A stretch of 64,000 nucleotides of DNA from Tamlana sp. 2_MG-2023 (GCF_030548465.1 NZ_JAUOSF010000002.1:248001-312000), one strand, 5' to 3'; positions 18,166-25,919 are shown, counted from the first letter of the stretch. A program made the numbers and translations. Notes: generated from the letters alone by a model not told the origin.

Positions 18166-18750
18166 ATGCAAAACGAACTTGTTACCGACGCTACCTTGGT
18201 GAGCAGTTATATAAAAGGAGATGAAAAAGCCTTAGAAACTCTTATAGTAAGGCACAAACAAAAAATCTATAGTTTTATTTATTCTAAAGTTTACGACAGA
18301 GATGTTGCTGAAGATATTTTTCAGGACACTTTTATCAAAGTTATTCGTACACTTAAGCGCGGGGCTTATAACGAAGAAGGTAAGTTTTTACCGTGGGTTA
18401 TGCGTATTTCCCATAATTTAGTCATTGACTTTTTTAGAAAAAGTAACCGAATGCCAAAATTTGATAATTCTGGCGAGTTTAGTATTTTTTCTGTTTTAAG
18501 CGATACGAGTTTAAATGCGGAGAAAACTATTATAAAGGAACAAGTTGAAAATGACGTAAGACGTTTGGTTGATAAGTTGCCTGAAGATCAAAGAGAAGTA
18601 CTGCTTCTGCGTATTTATAATGATATGAGTTTTAAGGAGATATCGGATAAAACTGGCGTAAGTATTAATACAGCTTTAGGTAGAATGCGTTATGCGTTAA
18701 TTAATTTACGTAAAATAATAGATAAGCATAATATTGTTTTGACGAACTAG
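18166..18750 (+). CDS. ECF-type RNA polymerase sigma factor
   Basis: A 194-residue sigma-70 family factor with region 2 (IYSFIYSKVYDRDVAEDIFQ, about residues 26-45, and WVMRISHNLVIDFFRK, about 78-93) and region 4 with its helix-turn-helix (LPEDQREVLLLRIYNDMSFKEI, then GVSINTALGRMRYAL). I prefer the ATG at 18166 (MQNELVTDA) over the in-frame GTG at 18148, which adds six residues. No anti-sigma gene follows. Instead a 48-residue small gene lies 53 bases downstream on the same strand, with a terminator behind it. The regulon is unknown. Confidence 0.9.
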   Translation: MQNELVTDATLVSSYIKGDEKALETLIVRHKQKIYSFIYSKVYDRDVAEDIFQDTFIKVIRTLKRGAYNEEGKFLPWVMRISHNLVIDFFRKSNRMPKFDNSGEFSIFSVLSDTSLNAEKTIIKEQVENDVRRLVDKLPEDQREVLLLRIYNDMSFKEISDKTGVSINTALGRMRYALINLRKIIDKHNIVLTN

Positions 18751-18803
18751 ACAATAATTTAGTTTTTAAGCCGTTATCTTATAAAATCCCTTAAACATAA
18801 GAC

Positions 18804-18950
18804 ATGGCGAAAATTTACTCTGAAAATTCTATTAACAAGATGAATAATCTTGAACCGAAAGAAGAAACGGTTAATTTTCTTCTAAGTTACTCCAAGGCTT
18901 TAAGTGTTATTGATTGTAATAAAATGAAGTTTGAAGCGCTTCTAAATTAA
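18804..18950 (+). CDS. Small conserved-looking protein (48 aa) downstream of the sigma factor
   Basis: An ATG-started frame of 48 codons (MAKIYSENSINKMNN ... MKFEALLN) with the codon composition of its neighbours, placed between the ECF sigma gene and a strong terminator. It is soluble, with a predicted helical C-terminal half (FLLSYSKALSVIDCNKMKFEALLN) and a single Cys. I recall similar short proteins in the same position in other flavobacteria, but cannot check that here. It could be a partner or regulator of the sigma factor; its function is unknown. Confidence 0.65.
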   Translation: MAKIYSENSINKMNNLEPKEETVNFLLSYSKALSVIDCNKMKFEALLN

Positions 18951-18957
18951 GTTTTCG

Positions 18958-18990
18958 AAAGTCCTGAAATTTTAATTTCAGGACTTTTTT
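18958..18990. terminator. Bidirectional terminator overlapping the nth stop codon
   Basis: A 14-bp stem, AAAGTCCTGAAATT (18958-18971), and its complement (18974-18987), with a 2-base loop and a T run. The minus-strand nth stop codon (18978-18980) lies inside the right arm, so the hairpin forms within the very end of that gene. Confidence 0.9.
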
Positions 18991-19637
18991 TGTTTATAGT
19001 AGTCACTTAAAACGGTTTGTCTACCTATTGTTTTGGTGATGATGTCTTTTTCTAAATCCCAGCCTCTTGCGGGTGAATATTCTCTACCGTACCATATAAT
19101 TTGAAGATGTAAATCGTTCCAAATTTCTCTAGGAAATAGCCTTTTGGCGTCTTTCTCTGTTTGCACAACGTTTTTTCCGTTGGTTAAATTCCAGCGATAC
19201 ATGAGTCTATGTATGTGAGTATCTACAGGGAAGGCAGGTACTCCAAAGGCTTGTGAAATTACTACGCTCGCTGTTTTGTGTCCTACTGCAGGTAATTCTT
19301 CAAGCGCCTCTAAATCATTCGGAACTTCTCCGTTATGTTTATCGATTAGGATTTGTGACAGGCCGTGTATCCCTTTGCTTTTCATTGGAGACAAACCTAC
19401 CGGTTTAATAATCTCTCTAATTTCTTCAACTGAAAGCTTAACCATGTCGTAAGGATTATCAGCTTCTTTAAATAAAAGTGGTGTAATTTGATTAACACGA
19501 ACATCTGTACTTTGTGCAGACATTAATACTGCGATTAACAGCGTGTAAGGGTCTTTATGATCTAAAGGAATGGGAATTTCGGGGTAAAGATCGTTTAAGG
19601 TTTTTATAACAAATTCAACCTTTTCTTGTTTAGTCAT
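18978..19637 (-). CDS. nth: Endonuclease III-like DNA glycosylase/AP lyase lacking the 4Fe-4S cysteines
   Basis: A 219-residue HhH-GPD DNA glycosylase of the endonuclease III type, acting in base excision repair on oxidised pyrimidines. The hairpin LPAVGHKTASVV carries the catalytic Lys121, and FPVDTHIHR carries Asp139, one position off the E. coli pair; MSAQSTD (39-45) is also conserved. The C-terminal segment that normally holds four cluster cysteines (C-X6-C-X2-C-X5-C) reads IIWYGREYSPARGWDLEKD and contains none; the whole protein is cysteine-free. Catalytic residues are intact, so activity is expected without an iron-sulfur cluster. It is divergent from bcp. Confidence 0.93.
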   Translation of the reverse strand: MTKQEKVEFVIKTLNDLYPEIPIPLDHKDPYTLLIAVLMSAQSTDVRVNQITPLLFKEADNPYDMVKLSVEEIREIIKPVGLSPMKSKGIHGLSQILIDKHNGEVPNDLEALEELPAVGHKTASVVISQAFGVPAFPVDTHIHRLMYRWNLTNGKNVVQTEKDAKRLFPREIWNDLHLQIIWYGREYSPARGWDLEKDIITKTIGRQTVLSDYYKQKKS

Positions 19638-19643
19638 AAATCG

Positions 19644-19651
19644 TATTTTTG
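19644..19651 (+). promoter_or_regulatory. Bacteroidota -7 element (TATTTTTG)
   Basis: A TAnnTTTG match 22-29 bases before the bcp ATG, in the 35-base divergent spacer with nth. Confidence 0.45.
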
Positions 19652-19672
19652 TTAAAAATCAAAGTTAAGATT

Positions 19673-20125
19673 ATGAAAACATTAAAACAAGGTGAAACCG
19701 TTCCAGATTTCACATCAAAAGACGAACAAGGGAATACGATTTCACTAAGTGATTATAAAGGAAAAAAGCTTATCGTTTTTTTCTATCCTAAGGCGAGCAC
19801 ACCAGGGTGCACAAATGAAGCTTGTAATTTAAGAGATAATTACGAAGCATTACAAGCCCAAGGCTATGAATTGCTAGGGGTTAGTGCTGATTCTGAAAAG
19901 AGACAAACAAATTTTAAGACCAAATATAAATTTCCGTTTCCTTTGTTAGCAGATGAAGATAAAACGGTAATCAATGCTTTTGGAGTTTGGGGCCCAAAAA
20001 AGTTTATGGGAAGAGAATACGATGGTATTCACAGAAAAACTTTTTTAATTGATGCAAATGGCGTTGTGGAACGCGTCATTGATAAGGTGAAAACAAAAGA
20101 TCATGCTGCTCAAATACTAGAGTAA
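19673..20125 (+). CDS. bcp: Thioredoxin-dependent thiol peroxidase (Bcp/PrxQ)
   Basis: A 150-residue peroxiredoxin that reduces hydrogen and organic peroxides. The active-site segment FYPKASTPGCTNEACNLRD carries the peroxidatic Cys (PGCT) and, five residues on, the resolving Cys of the PrxQ class. I chose the ATG at 19673 (MKTLKQGETVPDF). An upstream ATG at 19649 would add eight residues but overlaps the -7 element. It is cytoplasmic, with no signal peptide. A terminator follows directly. Confidence 0.95.
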   Translation: MKTLKQGETVPDFTSKDEQGNTISLSDYKGKKLIVFFYPKASTPGCTNEACNLRDNYEALQAQGYELLGVSADSEKRQTNFKTKYKFPFPLLADEDKTVINAFGVWGPKKFMGREYDGIHRKTFLIDANGVVERVIDKVKTKDHAAQILE

Positions 20126-20128
20126 ATC

Positions 20129-20166
20129 AAAAAATCCCGTAAAATTTCTGTTTTACGGGATTTTTT
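20129..20166 (+). terminator. Rho-independent terminator
   Basis: A 16-bp stem (20129-20144 with 20151-20166) with core ATCCCGTAAAA, a 6-base loop and terminal T run, directly after bcp and facing the convergent gene at 20186. Confidence 0.9.
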
Positions 20167-20185
20167 AAAATAGGGTACTATGTGT

Positions 20186-21649
20186 TTATTTTCTTTTTCT
20201 ACTTAAAGTTAAAGGTTTTCTAGTGTAACCAAATAAACGGTAATCTTTAATGAGTTCTGCAGTGCCTTCAGGAACCATGTCTTCCCAGCCACGCTCTCCG
20301 TTGTTAATCATTTGTAATATTTCTCTAGAGAAAATGTTCATGATTTTAGGATCGTAATCTGTAATGTCAATTACTTTACCGTTATATTTAAAGAATTTAT
20401 ATAATTCTTTCATTCTTGGATAAACCTTCAAGTTCTCGCTTGTAATTAATTCCCCGGTTTTAGGGTCAAGCATTGGATATAAGTAAACTTTTAAATCTTT
20501 AAAGAATAATTTTCCGAAGGCTTCTAAAATTCCACCACTGATATGTCGGTAATATTTTTCATCGAAAATATCGACTAAATTACTAACGCCCATAGCTAAT
20601 CCCATTCTCGCTTTTGTGTAGTTTGAGAAGTACTCAACCACCTTAAAGTATTCCTGGAAGTTAGATATCATAACTGAATGACCTATAGAGCACAGTAGAT
20701 CTGCGCGATCTATAAAATCTTGTTCGTCAATTTCGCCTTCAGCACGTAAATTCGAGAGCGTAATTTCAAAAACGACAACCGTTTTATTAACATCAACCTT
20801 GTTTTCTTTAATAAACATGTCGTATGATTTCTCATACATAGCCATGTTCACTTTAGTTACCGGTCTAAAACTTCCGCGTAGCGCTAAAATATTTTTTTTG
20901 TAGAACACTTTTGCTGGTAAAACATTTGTGCCGTCTGGTCCAAACATTACGGCATCGGTCATACCATTTTTTACTAACTGTAAACTCATTAATCGGTTAT
21001 CCACATTATTAAATACAGGTCCCGAAAAGTTAATAGTATCAATTTCTAAGCGGTCTTTATCTAAGTGATCATAAAGATAGCGCAGTAATTTTTTAGGCTC
21101 GTTATATTTATAAAACGCACCATAAATTAAATTTGTTCCAAGAATCCCTAATGTTTCTTGTTGCAGTCTGGCATCGGTTTCTTTGAAGCGTAGGTGTAAA
21201 ATAATTTCATTGTATTCTGCTCCAGCTTCAACTTGATATTTAATTCCTACCCAACCATGACCTTTAAATTGCTTAGCAAAGTCAATTGTAGCTACAGTAT
21301 TAGCATATGTGAAGAAAATTTTATTCGGATTTTTTTCACGGGTTAACCTGTTTTCCATCAGGCTCATTTCGTGAGCAAGCATTTTACGCAAACGGGCTTC
21401 GGTTACATAACGTCCGTCGTCTTCAGCGCCATAAATGGCATCACTAAAATCTTTATCGTAAGCAGACATCGCTTTTGCAATAGTTCCAGATGCACCACCT
21501 GCTCTAAAGAAATGTCGACAAGTTTCTTGTCCAGCTCCAATTTCGGCAAAAGTTCCGTAAATATTTTCGTTTAAATTGATGCGAAGTGCTTTAGATTTTA
21601 ATGAAGGAATATCATCAAACTCTTTATCTCCTGTAATGGTAATTTCCAT
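20186..21649 (-). CDS. Conserved protein of unknown function, 487 aa
   Basis: A large soluble protein starting MEITITGDKEFDDIPSL. It has no signal peptide and no hydrophobic helix, and ends in a basic tail (LTLSRKRK). Notable segments are EIGAGQETCRHFFRAGGASG near the N-terminus, SYANTVATIDF-like FTYANTVATIDF, and VVVFEITLSNLRAEGEIDEQ centrally. I recall that such proteins carry database labels like TonB-dependent receptor or nicotinate-nucleotide adenylyltransferase, but the sequence shows no barrel, plug or HxGH nucleotidyl-transfer motif. I chose the ATG at 21649; the 17-residue upstream extension to 21700 looks non-coding and would overlap the divergent gene's leader. Function unknown. 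Confidence 0.8.
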   Translation of the reverse strand: MEITITGDKEFDDIPSLKSKALRINLNENIYGTFAEIGAGQETCRHFFRAGGASGTIAKAMSAYDKDFSDAIYGAEDDGRYVTEARLRKMLAHEMSLMENRLTREKNPNKIFFTYANTVATIDFAKQFKGHGWVGIKYQVEAGAEYNEIILHLRFKETDARLQQETLGILGTNLIYGAFYKYNEPKKLLRYLYDHLDKDRLEIDTINFSGPVFNNVDNRLMSLQLVKNGMTDAVMFGPDGTNVLPAKVFYKKNILALRGSFRPVTKVNMAMYEKSYDMFIKENKVDVNKTVVVFEITLSNLRAEGEIDEQDFIDRADLLCSIGHSVMISNFQEYFKVVEYFSNYTKARMGLAMGVSNLVDIFDEKYYRHISGGILEAFGKLFFKDLKVYLYPMLDPKTGELITSENLKVYPRMKELYKFFKYNGKVIDITDYDPKIMNIFSREILQMINNGERGWEDMVPEGTAELIKDYRLFGYTRKPLTLSRKRK

Positions 21650-21741
21650 ATGAAAACAAGTTATATCGTGTGATACAAAGGTATCAAATAAGTATAGCAA
21701 ACAAAAAAATAACCTTATTTTTGGCTAAAAATTATCAAATT

Positions 21742-22503
21742 TTGAAAATAACGTTTCTCGGTACAGGTACTTCGCAAGGAATCCCCATCATAGGGAGCAA
21801 CCATCCTGTTTGTAAAAGTGCAAACCCGAAAGATAAGCGTTTACGAGTGTCTGTTTTGATCGAATGGAACGACTATAATTATGTAATTGATTGTGGTCCA
21901 GATTTCAGGTATCAAATGCTACGTGCTGAGTGTTATAGAATAGATGCGATAATTTTCACGCATGAGCATTCAGATCATGTCATGGGATTGGATGATATTC
22001 GTCCGTTTTATTTCAAACAAGGTAACATTTCCATCTATGCGCACAAGCGTGTATTAAAAGCTTTAAAGAAGCGATTTGATTACATTTTTGCTACAAAAAA
22101 TAAATATCCAGGTGCGCCGTCGTTAAATGTGCACCGTATAAAGAACAAATCGTTTCAATTAAATGAGGGGGTTGTTGTACCAATAAAAGGGATGCATGCC
22201 GATTTGGAGGTTTTTGGTTATCGGTTTAATGAGTTTGCATATTTAACTGATATGAAAACAGTTTCAGAAAAAGAAATAGAAAAATTAAAAGGAGTGAAGG
22301 TGCTGGTGGTTAATGCTTTGCGAATTGATGCACATCATTCACATTTTAATTTAGAAGAAGCTTTAAGTTTTATTGAAAAGGTAAACCCGGAAAAAGCTTA
22401 CTTAACACATATTAGTCATTTGTTAGGATTTCATGATGACGTTGAAAAAGCGTTGCCAGATCATGTGTCTTTAGCTTATGATGGTTTAGAAATAACAATT
22501 TAA
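21742..22503 (+). CDS. MBL-fold metallo-hydrolase (PhnP-like phosphodiesterase family)
   Basis: A 253-residue metallo-beta-lactamase-fold hydrolase with FLGTGTSQGIP at the N-terminus and the metal motif FTHEHSDH (His74, His76, Asp78, His79). Further ligands are plausible at DCGPDF, MHADLE and YLTHISH near the C-terminus. The layout resembles PhnP-like phosphoribosyl cyclic phosphodiesterases, but no phn genes are nearby. I take the TTG at 21742 as the start because it places translation just before the conserved KITFLGTGT strand; an ATG at 21670 in frame would add 24 unlike residues. It is 10 bases upstream of the next gene. Confidence 0.85.
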   Translation: MKITFLGTGTSQGIPIIGSNHPVCKSANPKDKRLRVSVLIEWNDYNYVIDCGPDFRYQMLRAECYRIDAIIFTHEHSDHVMGLDDIRPFYFKQGNISIYAHKRVLKALKKRFDYIFATKNKYPGAPSLNVHRIKNKSFQLNEGVVVPIKGMHADLEVFGYRFNEFAYLTDMKTVSEKEIEKLKGVKVLVVNALRIDAHHSHFNLEEALSFIEKVNPEKAYLTHISHLLGFHDDVEKALPDHVSLAYDGLEITI

Positions 22504-22513
22504 AATTTATAAA

Positions 22514-23014
22514 ATGAAGCAAAAAATTTTCATGTATTTATTCGTCTTTGCGAGTTTACTCGTATTATTTCAGTATGTAAATGCTAAGAACGTATTTGAA
22601 GATATTGACAACAAACTGGTTAGTGCAAGAACGCAGTTAAAAAAATATAAAGATTCGGTAGCTGTTTTAAATAATGAAATGTTGAAAGTATCTCATTTTA
22701 ATCTAGATAGAAATGAAGATGCGATTACTTACTTTGAAAATGAAGGTTATAAAATAGATGAGCTCATTCCCTTTATTAAAGATGAACTTTATAAGCTAAA
22801 TGAAGTAAAAGGGGAACACCCACTTATACCGTATGCTTCCAGCGAAGGCAGAAAAATGATGCTGAATACCATTAAGTTGTTAAATCACAAATGGATTATT
22901 GCAGATTTTTCAGATGGTGAATTTTGGGGTGAATTGCTTTTAACTTATGAAATTACAGAAGACAGGGAATTAAAGTTCAATCTCGTTGAACATTTTCTTT
23001 ACCCGCTTCAATAA
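22514..23014 (+). CDS. Conserved exported or membrane-anchored protein, 166 aa
   Basis: An N-terminal hydrophobic segment (about 5-23, MYLFVFASLLVLFQYVNA) acts as a signal peptide or anchor, followed by a probable short coiled coil (KLVSARTQLKKYKDSVAVLNNEM, about 34-56). The globular part contains YASSEGRKMMLN and HKWIIADFSDGEFWGELLLTYEI. I do not recognise a catalytic motif, although such proteins are sometimes labelled hydrolase. It lies 10 bases after the MBL hydrolase gene, so the two are likely co-transcribed. Confidence 0.65.
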   Translation: MKQKIFMYLFVFASLLVLFQYVNAKNVFEDIDNKLVSARTQLKKYKDSVAVLNNEMLKVSHFNLDRNEDAITYFENEGYKIDELIPFIKDELYKLNEVKGEHPLIPYASSEGRKMMLNTIKLLNHKWIIADFSDGEFWGELLLTYEITEDRELKFNLVEHFLYPLQ

Positions 23015-23016
23015 AC

Positions 23017-23385
23017 TTATTTCGTTTTATAAGCAGTGCCTTGCTGTTTTTTAGTTTCGCCTACATATGAGTATTCGTAAGTATAGGACGAATCGGTTGT
23101 GGTTAATATTTTTAAATGAATATCCTTGCGCTCGGCCATGTTTTTGGGGTTTATGGTTTTAAAAACGACTTCACAGTCATTTATCCAGCGTAGCTTAGAG
23201 GAATCAATTTTATTATCATAGGTCTCTACTTGAATGTTTTTATCTCGTTTAAAGGTAGATTTAAACACAACACCATCTATAGTAACTTCACTGTAAAATT
23301 CGCCAATTTGATATGGTTTGCAGTCTCTAGCTTTCTCATAGCAGCTACACAAAACGAAAAGTAAAATAAGGGGCAGGAATCGCAT
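23017..23385 (-). CDS. Small lipoprotein of unknown function
   Basis: A 122-residue protein with a short signal peptide and a lipobox at LCSC (lipidated Cys likely residue 14 or 15), then a soluble beta-rich domain. It ends two bases from the convergent gene at 22514-23014. It lies 35 bases downstream of the XRE regulator on the same strand, so the two may share a transcript. No domain recognised. Confidence 0.65.
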   Translation of the reverse strand: MRFLPLILLFVLCSCYEKARDCKPYQIGEFYSEVTIDGVVFKSTFKRDKNIQVETYDNKIDSSKLRWINDCEVVFKTINPKNMAERKDIHLKILTTTDSSYTYEYSYVGETKKQQGTAYKTK

Positions 23386-23420
23386 AAAATTGTTTTTAGC
23401 AAAATTAATAAAGAATATGC

Positions 23421-23819
23421 TTAATTCATGTAGTTTTTAAAAGTTCCGTCGGAATAAAAAATAACAATGCGATCAATGGTTTTATCTTCAGTAGGAAGGC
23501 TGTGTGTTTTGTGTACTGTAATTTCTTCAAAATTAAAATTTGTTTGCGGATTTTGAGATTTACGATTCTCAGGCTTCGGAAGTTTTTCTTCGCTCTGAGG
23601 AAATTCGCCTTTACCATTTAACAGCCAATATAAATTCACTTCAGGAAAAGCTGAAAGTATTTTAAGAACAAAATCTAAACTGGGTTTATTTCTTCCCGAT
23701 AGGATATGAGAAATACTTGATCGCTGTACATCTATCTTTTCAGCAAAAGAAGAAGCGGACTCGCCATAATAATCCATGACTTTTTGAAGTCGTTTAATGA
23801 AATCTTCGTTGTTTACCAT
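23421..23819 (-). CDS. XRE-family helix-turn-helix transcriptional regulator
   Basis: A 132-residue protein with an N-terminal Cro/CI-type helix-turn-helix (about residues 8-65, with SASSFAEKIDVQRSSISHILSG covering helices 2 and 3 and PSLDFVLKILSAFPEVNLYWLL completing the domain). A Lys/Pro/Asn-rich linker and a short C-terminal strand segment (DRIVIFYSDGTFKNYMN) follow. A perfect palindrome TTACAAATGTAA lies 28 bases upstream of its start and two more lie before the divergent M14 peptidase gene, suggesting autoregulation and control of that neighbour; this is inference. Confidence 0.85.
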   Translation of the reverse strand: MVNNEDFIKRLQKVMDYYGESASSFAEKIDVQRSSISHILSGRNKPSLDFVLKILSAFPEVNLYWLLNGKGEFPQSEEKLPKPENRKSQNPQTNFNFEEITVHKTHSLPTEDKTIDRIVIFYSDGTFKNYMN

Positions 23820-23846
23820 TGTAAATTGTTTTTTAATAAAACCCTG

Positions 23847-23858
23847 TTACAAATGTAA
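23847..23858. promoter_or_regulatory. Palindrome TTACAAATGTAA (candidate XRE operator / minus-strand -7 element)
   Basis: A perfect inverted repeat TTACA-N2-TGTAA 28 bases upstream of the XRE regulator start. On the minus strand it reads TACATTTG, which also fits the TAnnTTTG promoter element, so operator and promoter may coincide. Confidence 0.5.
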
Positions 23859-24059
23859 TGATTTATATGGAATTATAGTTTAATAATGTAAATTAAGGTG
23901 TTGAAACGTGTAATTAATAGTTTAAATAAGAGTATTTAACTTACTGAAAAATAAATAAATAAACGTATTTAAGGATGTTTGTTTATAATTCTAAATTACC
24001 TCTGTTAAAACACTTTAAAAACCGTTTATAAATGTAAACTCATCGCTTGATTTGATTGT

Positions 24060-24071
24060 TTACATTTGTAA
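24060..24071. promoter_or_regulatory. Palindrome TTACATTTGTAA, copy 1 upstream of the M14 peptidase gene
   Basis: The same TTACA-N2-TGTAA inverted repeat as at the XRE gene, in a longer context GTTTACATTTGTAA, 24 bases before an identical second copy. A degenerate relative (TTATAAATGTAA, one mismatch) is at 24026-24037. Confidence 0.5.
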
Positions 24072-24083
24072 TAAACTAAATGT

Positions 24084-24095
24084 TTACATTTGTAA
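24084..24095. promoter_or_regulatory. Palindrome TTACATTTGTAA, copy 2, adjacent to the M14 peptidase start
   Basis: An identical copy of the preceding site, ending 14 bases before the ATG at 24110. It embeds TACATTTG, a match to the -7 promoter element, so a protein bound here would block transcription initiation. Confidence 0.5.
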
Positions 24096-24109
24096 CCTAA
24101 ATAAAAAGC

Positions 24110-25255
24110 ATGAAAATAGAAGATATAAAATCCTTGTTTTTAAAATACAAAGCGGCAGACTTACATGGTCGATATATAACTAATCAACATATAGAACCAT
24201 TACTATCTAAATTACCAAAAGAAGCTACTGTAAATATTATAGGACGTTCTGTTCAGGATAAACCTATATATAGTATAAAAATTGGTCAAGGGAAAAAGCG
24301 TTTATTATTATGGTCACAAATGCACGGAAACGAGTCTACAACGACTAAAGCACTTTTTGATCTATTAAACACTCTTTTAGATAATCAAGCAGCTCTTAAA
24401 TACCTTTTTGAGGCTTGTACATTATATATTATTCCTATTTTAAACCCTGACGGTGCAGCGGCTTATACACGCATAAATGCTAATGCCGTTGATTTAAATA
24501 GGGACGCGCAGAACTTAACACAACCTGAAAGTCGCGTGTTACGTACTGTTTTTAATGAATTTAAACCTCATTTTTGCTATAATTTACATGGCCAACGTAC
24601 TATTTTTAGTGCAGGAAATATAAATAAGTCGGCAACAGTGTCTTTTTTAACCCCTGCAGAAGATGAAGCTTGTACTATTACACAGCAACGAAAGGTTTCT
24701 ATGGAGGTTATTGCAGTTATGAATGCTGCTTTACAAGAAGTGATACCAGATCAAGTTGGTGTGTACGACGATGCTTTTAATATCAATTGTGTAGGGGATA
24801 CATTCCAGAGCGAAAATGTACCAACCATATTATTTGAATCAGGACACTATCATGAAGATTACGATCGTGAGAAAACACGAGAGCTTATTTATATAGCTTA
24901 CCTAACATCTCTAAATTACATCGCTAAAAACGATGTTACAGGTGCTTATTATAAGCCTTATTTAGACATCCCTGAAAACGAGAAACTCTTTTTTGATATT
25001 ATTATTCGAAATGCCAAGGTAAATGGAGTAGTAGTTGACTTAGGAATCCAGTACCAAGAGTCGTTAAACGGTAAAATATTAGAATTTATACCTAAAATTC
25101 TAAAAATAGAAAAACTTGAAAGGTTTTATGGGCACAAAGAAATAGAAGCTCATGGTAATGAAGTACTTAATGAAAGCGGGGAGCAGTTAGAAATTGATAG
25201 CGAAAACGTTTTAGTTCAAATAAATGGTGAAAAAGTGTTGTTGAAAACAAAATAA
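24110..25255 (+). CDS. M14 family zinc carboxypeptidase
   Basis: A 381-residue metallocarboxypeptidase-like protein. Zinc ligands are visible as HxxE in MHGNEST (His72, Glu75) and His160 in YNLHGQR. The substrate-binding Asn-Arg pair is in DLNRDA (130-131) and the catalytic Glu is in LFESGHY (Glu243). There is no signal peptide, so it should act in the cytoplasm, unlike digestive M14 enzymes; the last 100 residues form an extra domain I do not recognise. It is preceded by two copies of a palindrome also found at the divergent XRE gene and followed 70 bases later by an Lrp-type regulator. The physiological substrate is unknown. Confidence 0.88.
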   Translation: MKIEDIKSLFLKYKAADLHGRYITNQHIEPLLSKLPKEATVNIIGRSVQDKPIYSIKIGQGKKRLLLWSQMHGNESTTTKALFDLLNTLLDNQAALKYLFEACTLYIIPILNPDGAAAYTRINANAVDLNRDAQNLTQPESRVLRTVFNEFKPHFCYNLHGQRTIFSAGNINKSATVSFLTPAEDEACTITQQRKVSMEVIAVMNAALQEVIPDQVGVYDDAFNINCVGDTFQSENVPTILFESGHYHEDYDREKTRELIYIAYLTSLNYIAKNDVTGAYYKPYLDIPENEKLFFDIIIRNAKVNGVVVDLGIQYQESLNGKILEFIPKILKIEKLERFYGHKEIEAHGNEVLNESGEQLEIDSENVLVQINGEKVLLKTK

Positions 25256-25293
25256 ATCACACATTTTATATATTATCTTTAAAGAAAATGTAT

Positions 25294-25301
25294 TAATTTT
25301 G
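25294..25301 (+). promoter_or_regulatory. Bacteroidota -7 element (TAATTTTG)
   Basis: A TAnnTTTG match 25-32 bases before the ATG of the Lrp/AsnC regulator gene, suggesting its own promoter downstream of the M14 gene. Confidence 0.5.
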
Positions 25302-25325
25302 CTTTATATTTAAGAATAGTTAATT

Positions 25326-25805
25326 ATGGGTAAAATAAAATTAGACGAAATAGATCATCAAATTCTTGACATGTTAATAGATAACACAAGAATTCCATTT
25401 ACAGACATAGCGAAAAAATTATTAATTTCTGCAGGAACGGTTCATGTACGTGTAAAAAAGATGGAGGAATCGGGAATTATTAAAGGTTCGTCATTAATGT
25501 TAGACTACAAAAAATTAGGGTATTCTTTTATAGCCTATGTTGGAGTTTATTTAAACAACACCTCTCAAACAAAGTTTGTTTTAGAGCGTATTAATGAGAT
25601 TGCTTATGTAACAGTAGCACATATTACTACAGGAAAATTTAATATCTTCTGTAAAATTAGAGCTAGAAGTACAGAGCACGCTAAAGAAGTAATCTTTTTA
25701 TTAGATGATATAGAAGGTGTTTATAGAACAGAAACAATGATATCGTTAGAAGAAAGTATTAACGATAAAAAACGTTTAATGCATTCTATTTTTAATGAAA
25801 TGTAA
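25326..25805 (+). CDS. Lrp/AsnC family transcriptional regulator
   Basis: A 159-residue regulator with an N-terminal AsnC-type winged helix-turn-helix (DHQILDMLIDNTRIPFTDIA, about 8-27, and LISAGTVHVRVKKMEESGII, about 31-50) and a C-terminal RAM domain (about 65-150) that binds amino acids or related ligands and drives oligomer formation. The ligand is unknown. It is monocistronic, ending at a clear terminator. Confidence 0.93.
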   Translation: MGKIKLDEIDHQILDMLIDNTRIPFTDIAKKLLISAGTVHVRVKKMEESGIIKGSSLMLDYKKLGYSFIAYVGVYLNNTSQTKFVLERINEIAYVTVAHITTGKFNIFCKIRARSTEHAKEVIFLLDDIEGVYRTETMISLEESINDKKRLMHSIFNEM

Positions 25806-25830
25806 GTTGTAAAACATTTAGAATTTATAT

Positions 25831-25857
25831 AAAAGCCCTTTTTAAGGGCTTTTTTTA
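25831..25857 (+). terminator. Rho-independent terminator
   Basis: A 10-bp stem, AAAAGCCCTT (25831-25840) with AAGGGCTTTT (25844-25853), followed by further T residues. It ends the Lrp gene. Confidence 0.9.
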
Positions 25858-25919
25858 TGTTCTTAATAGAGTAAATTGGTCACTCATCTAATCTAATATT
25901 AACGTAATATAAATTCATG

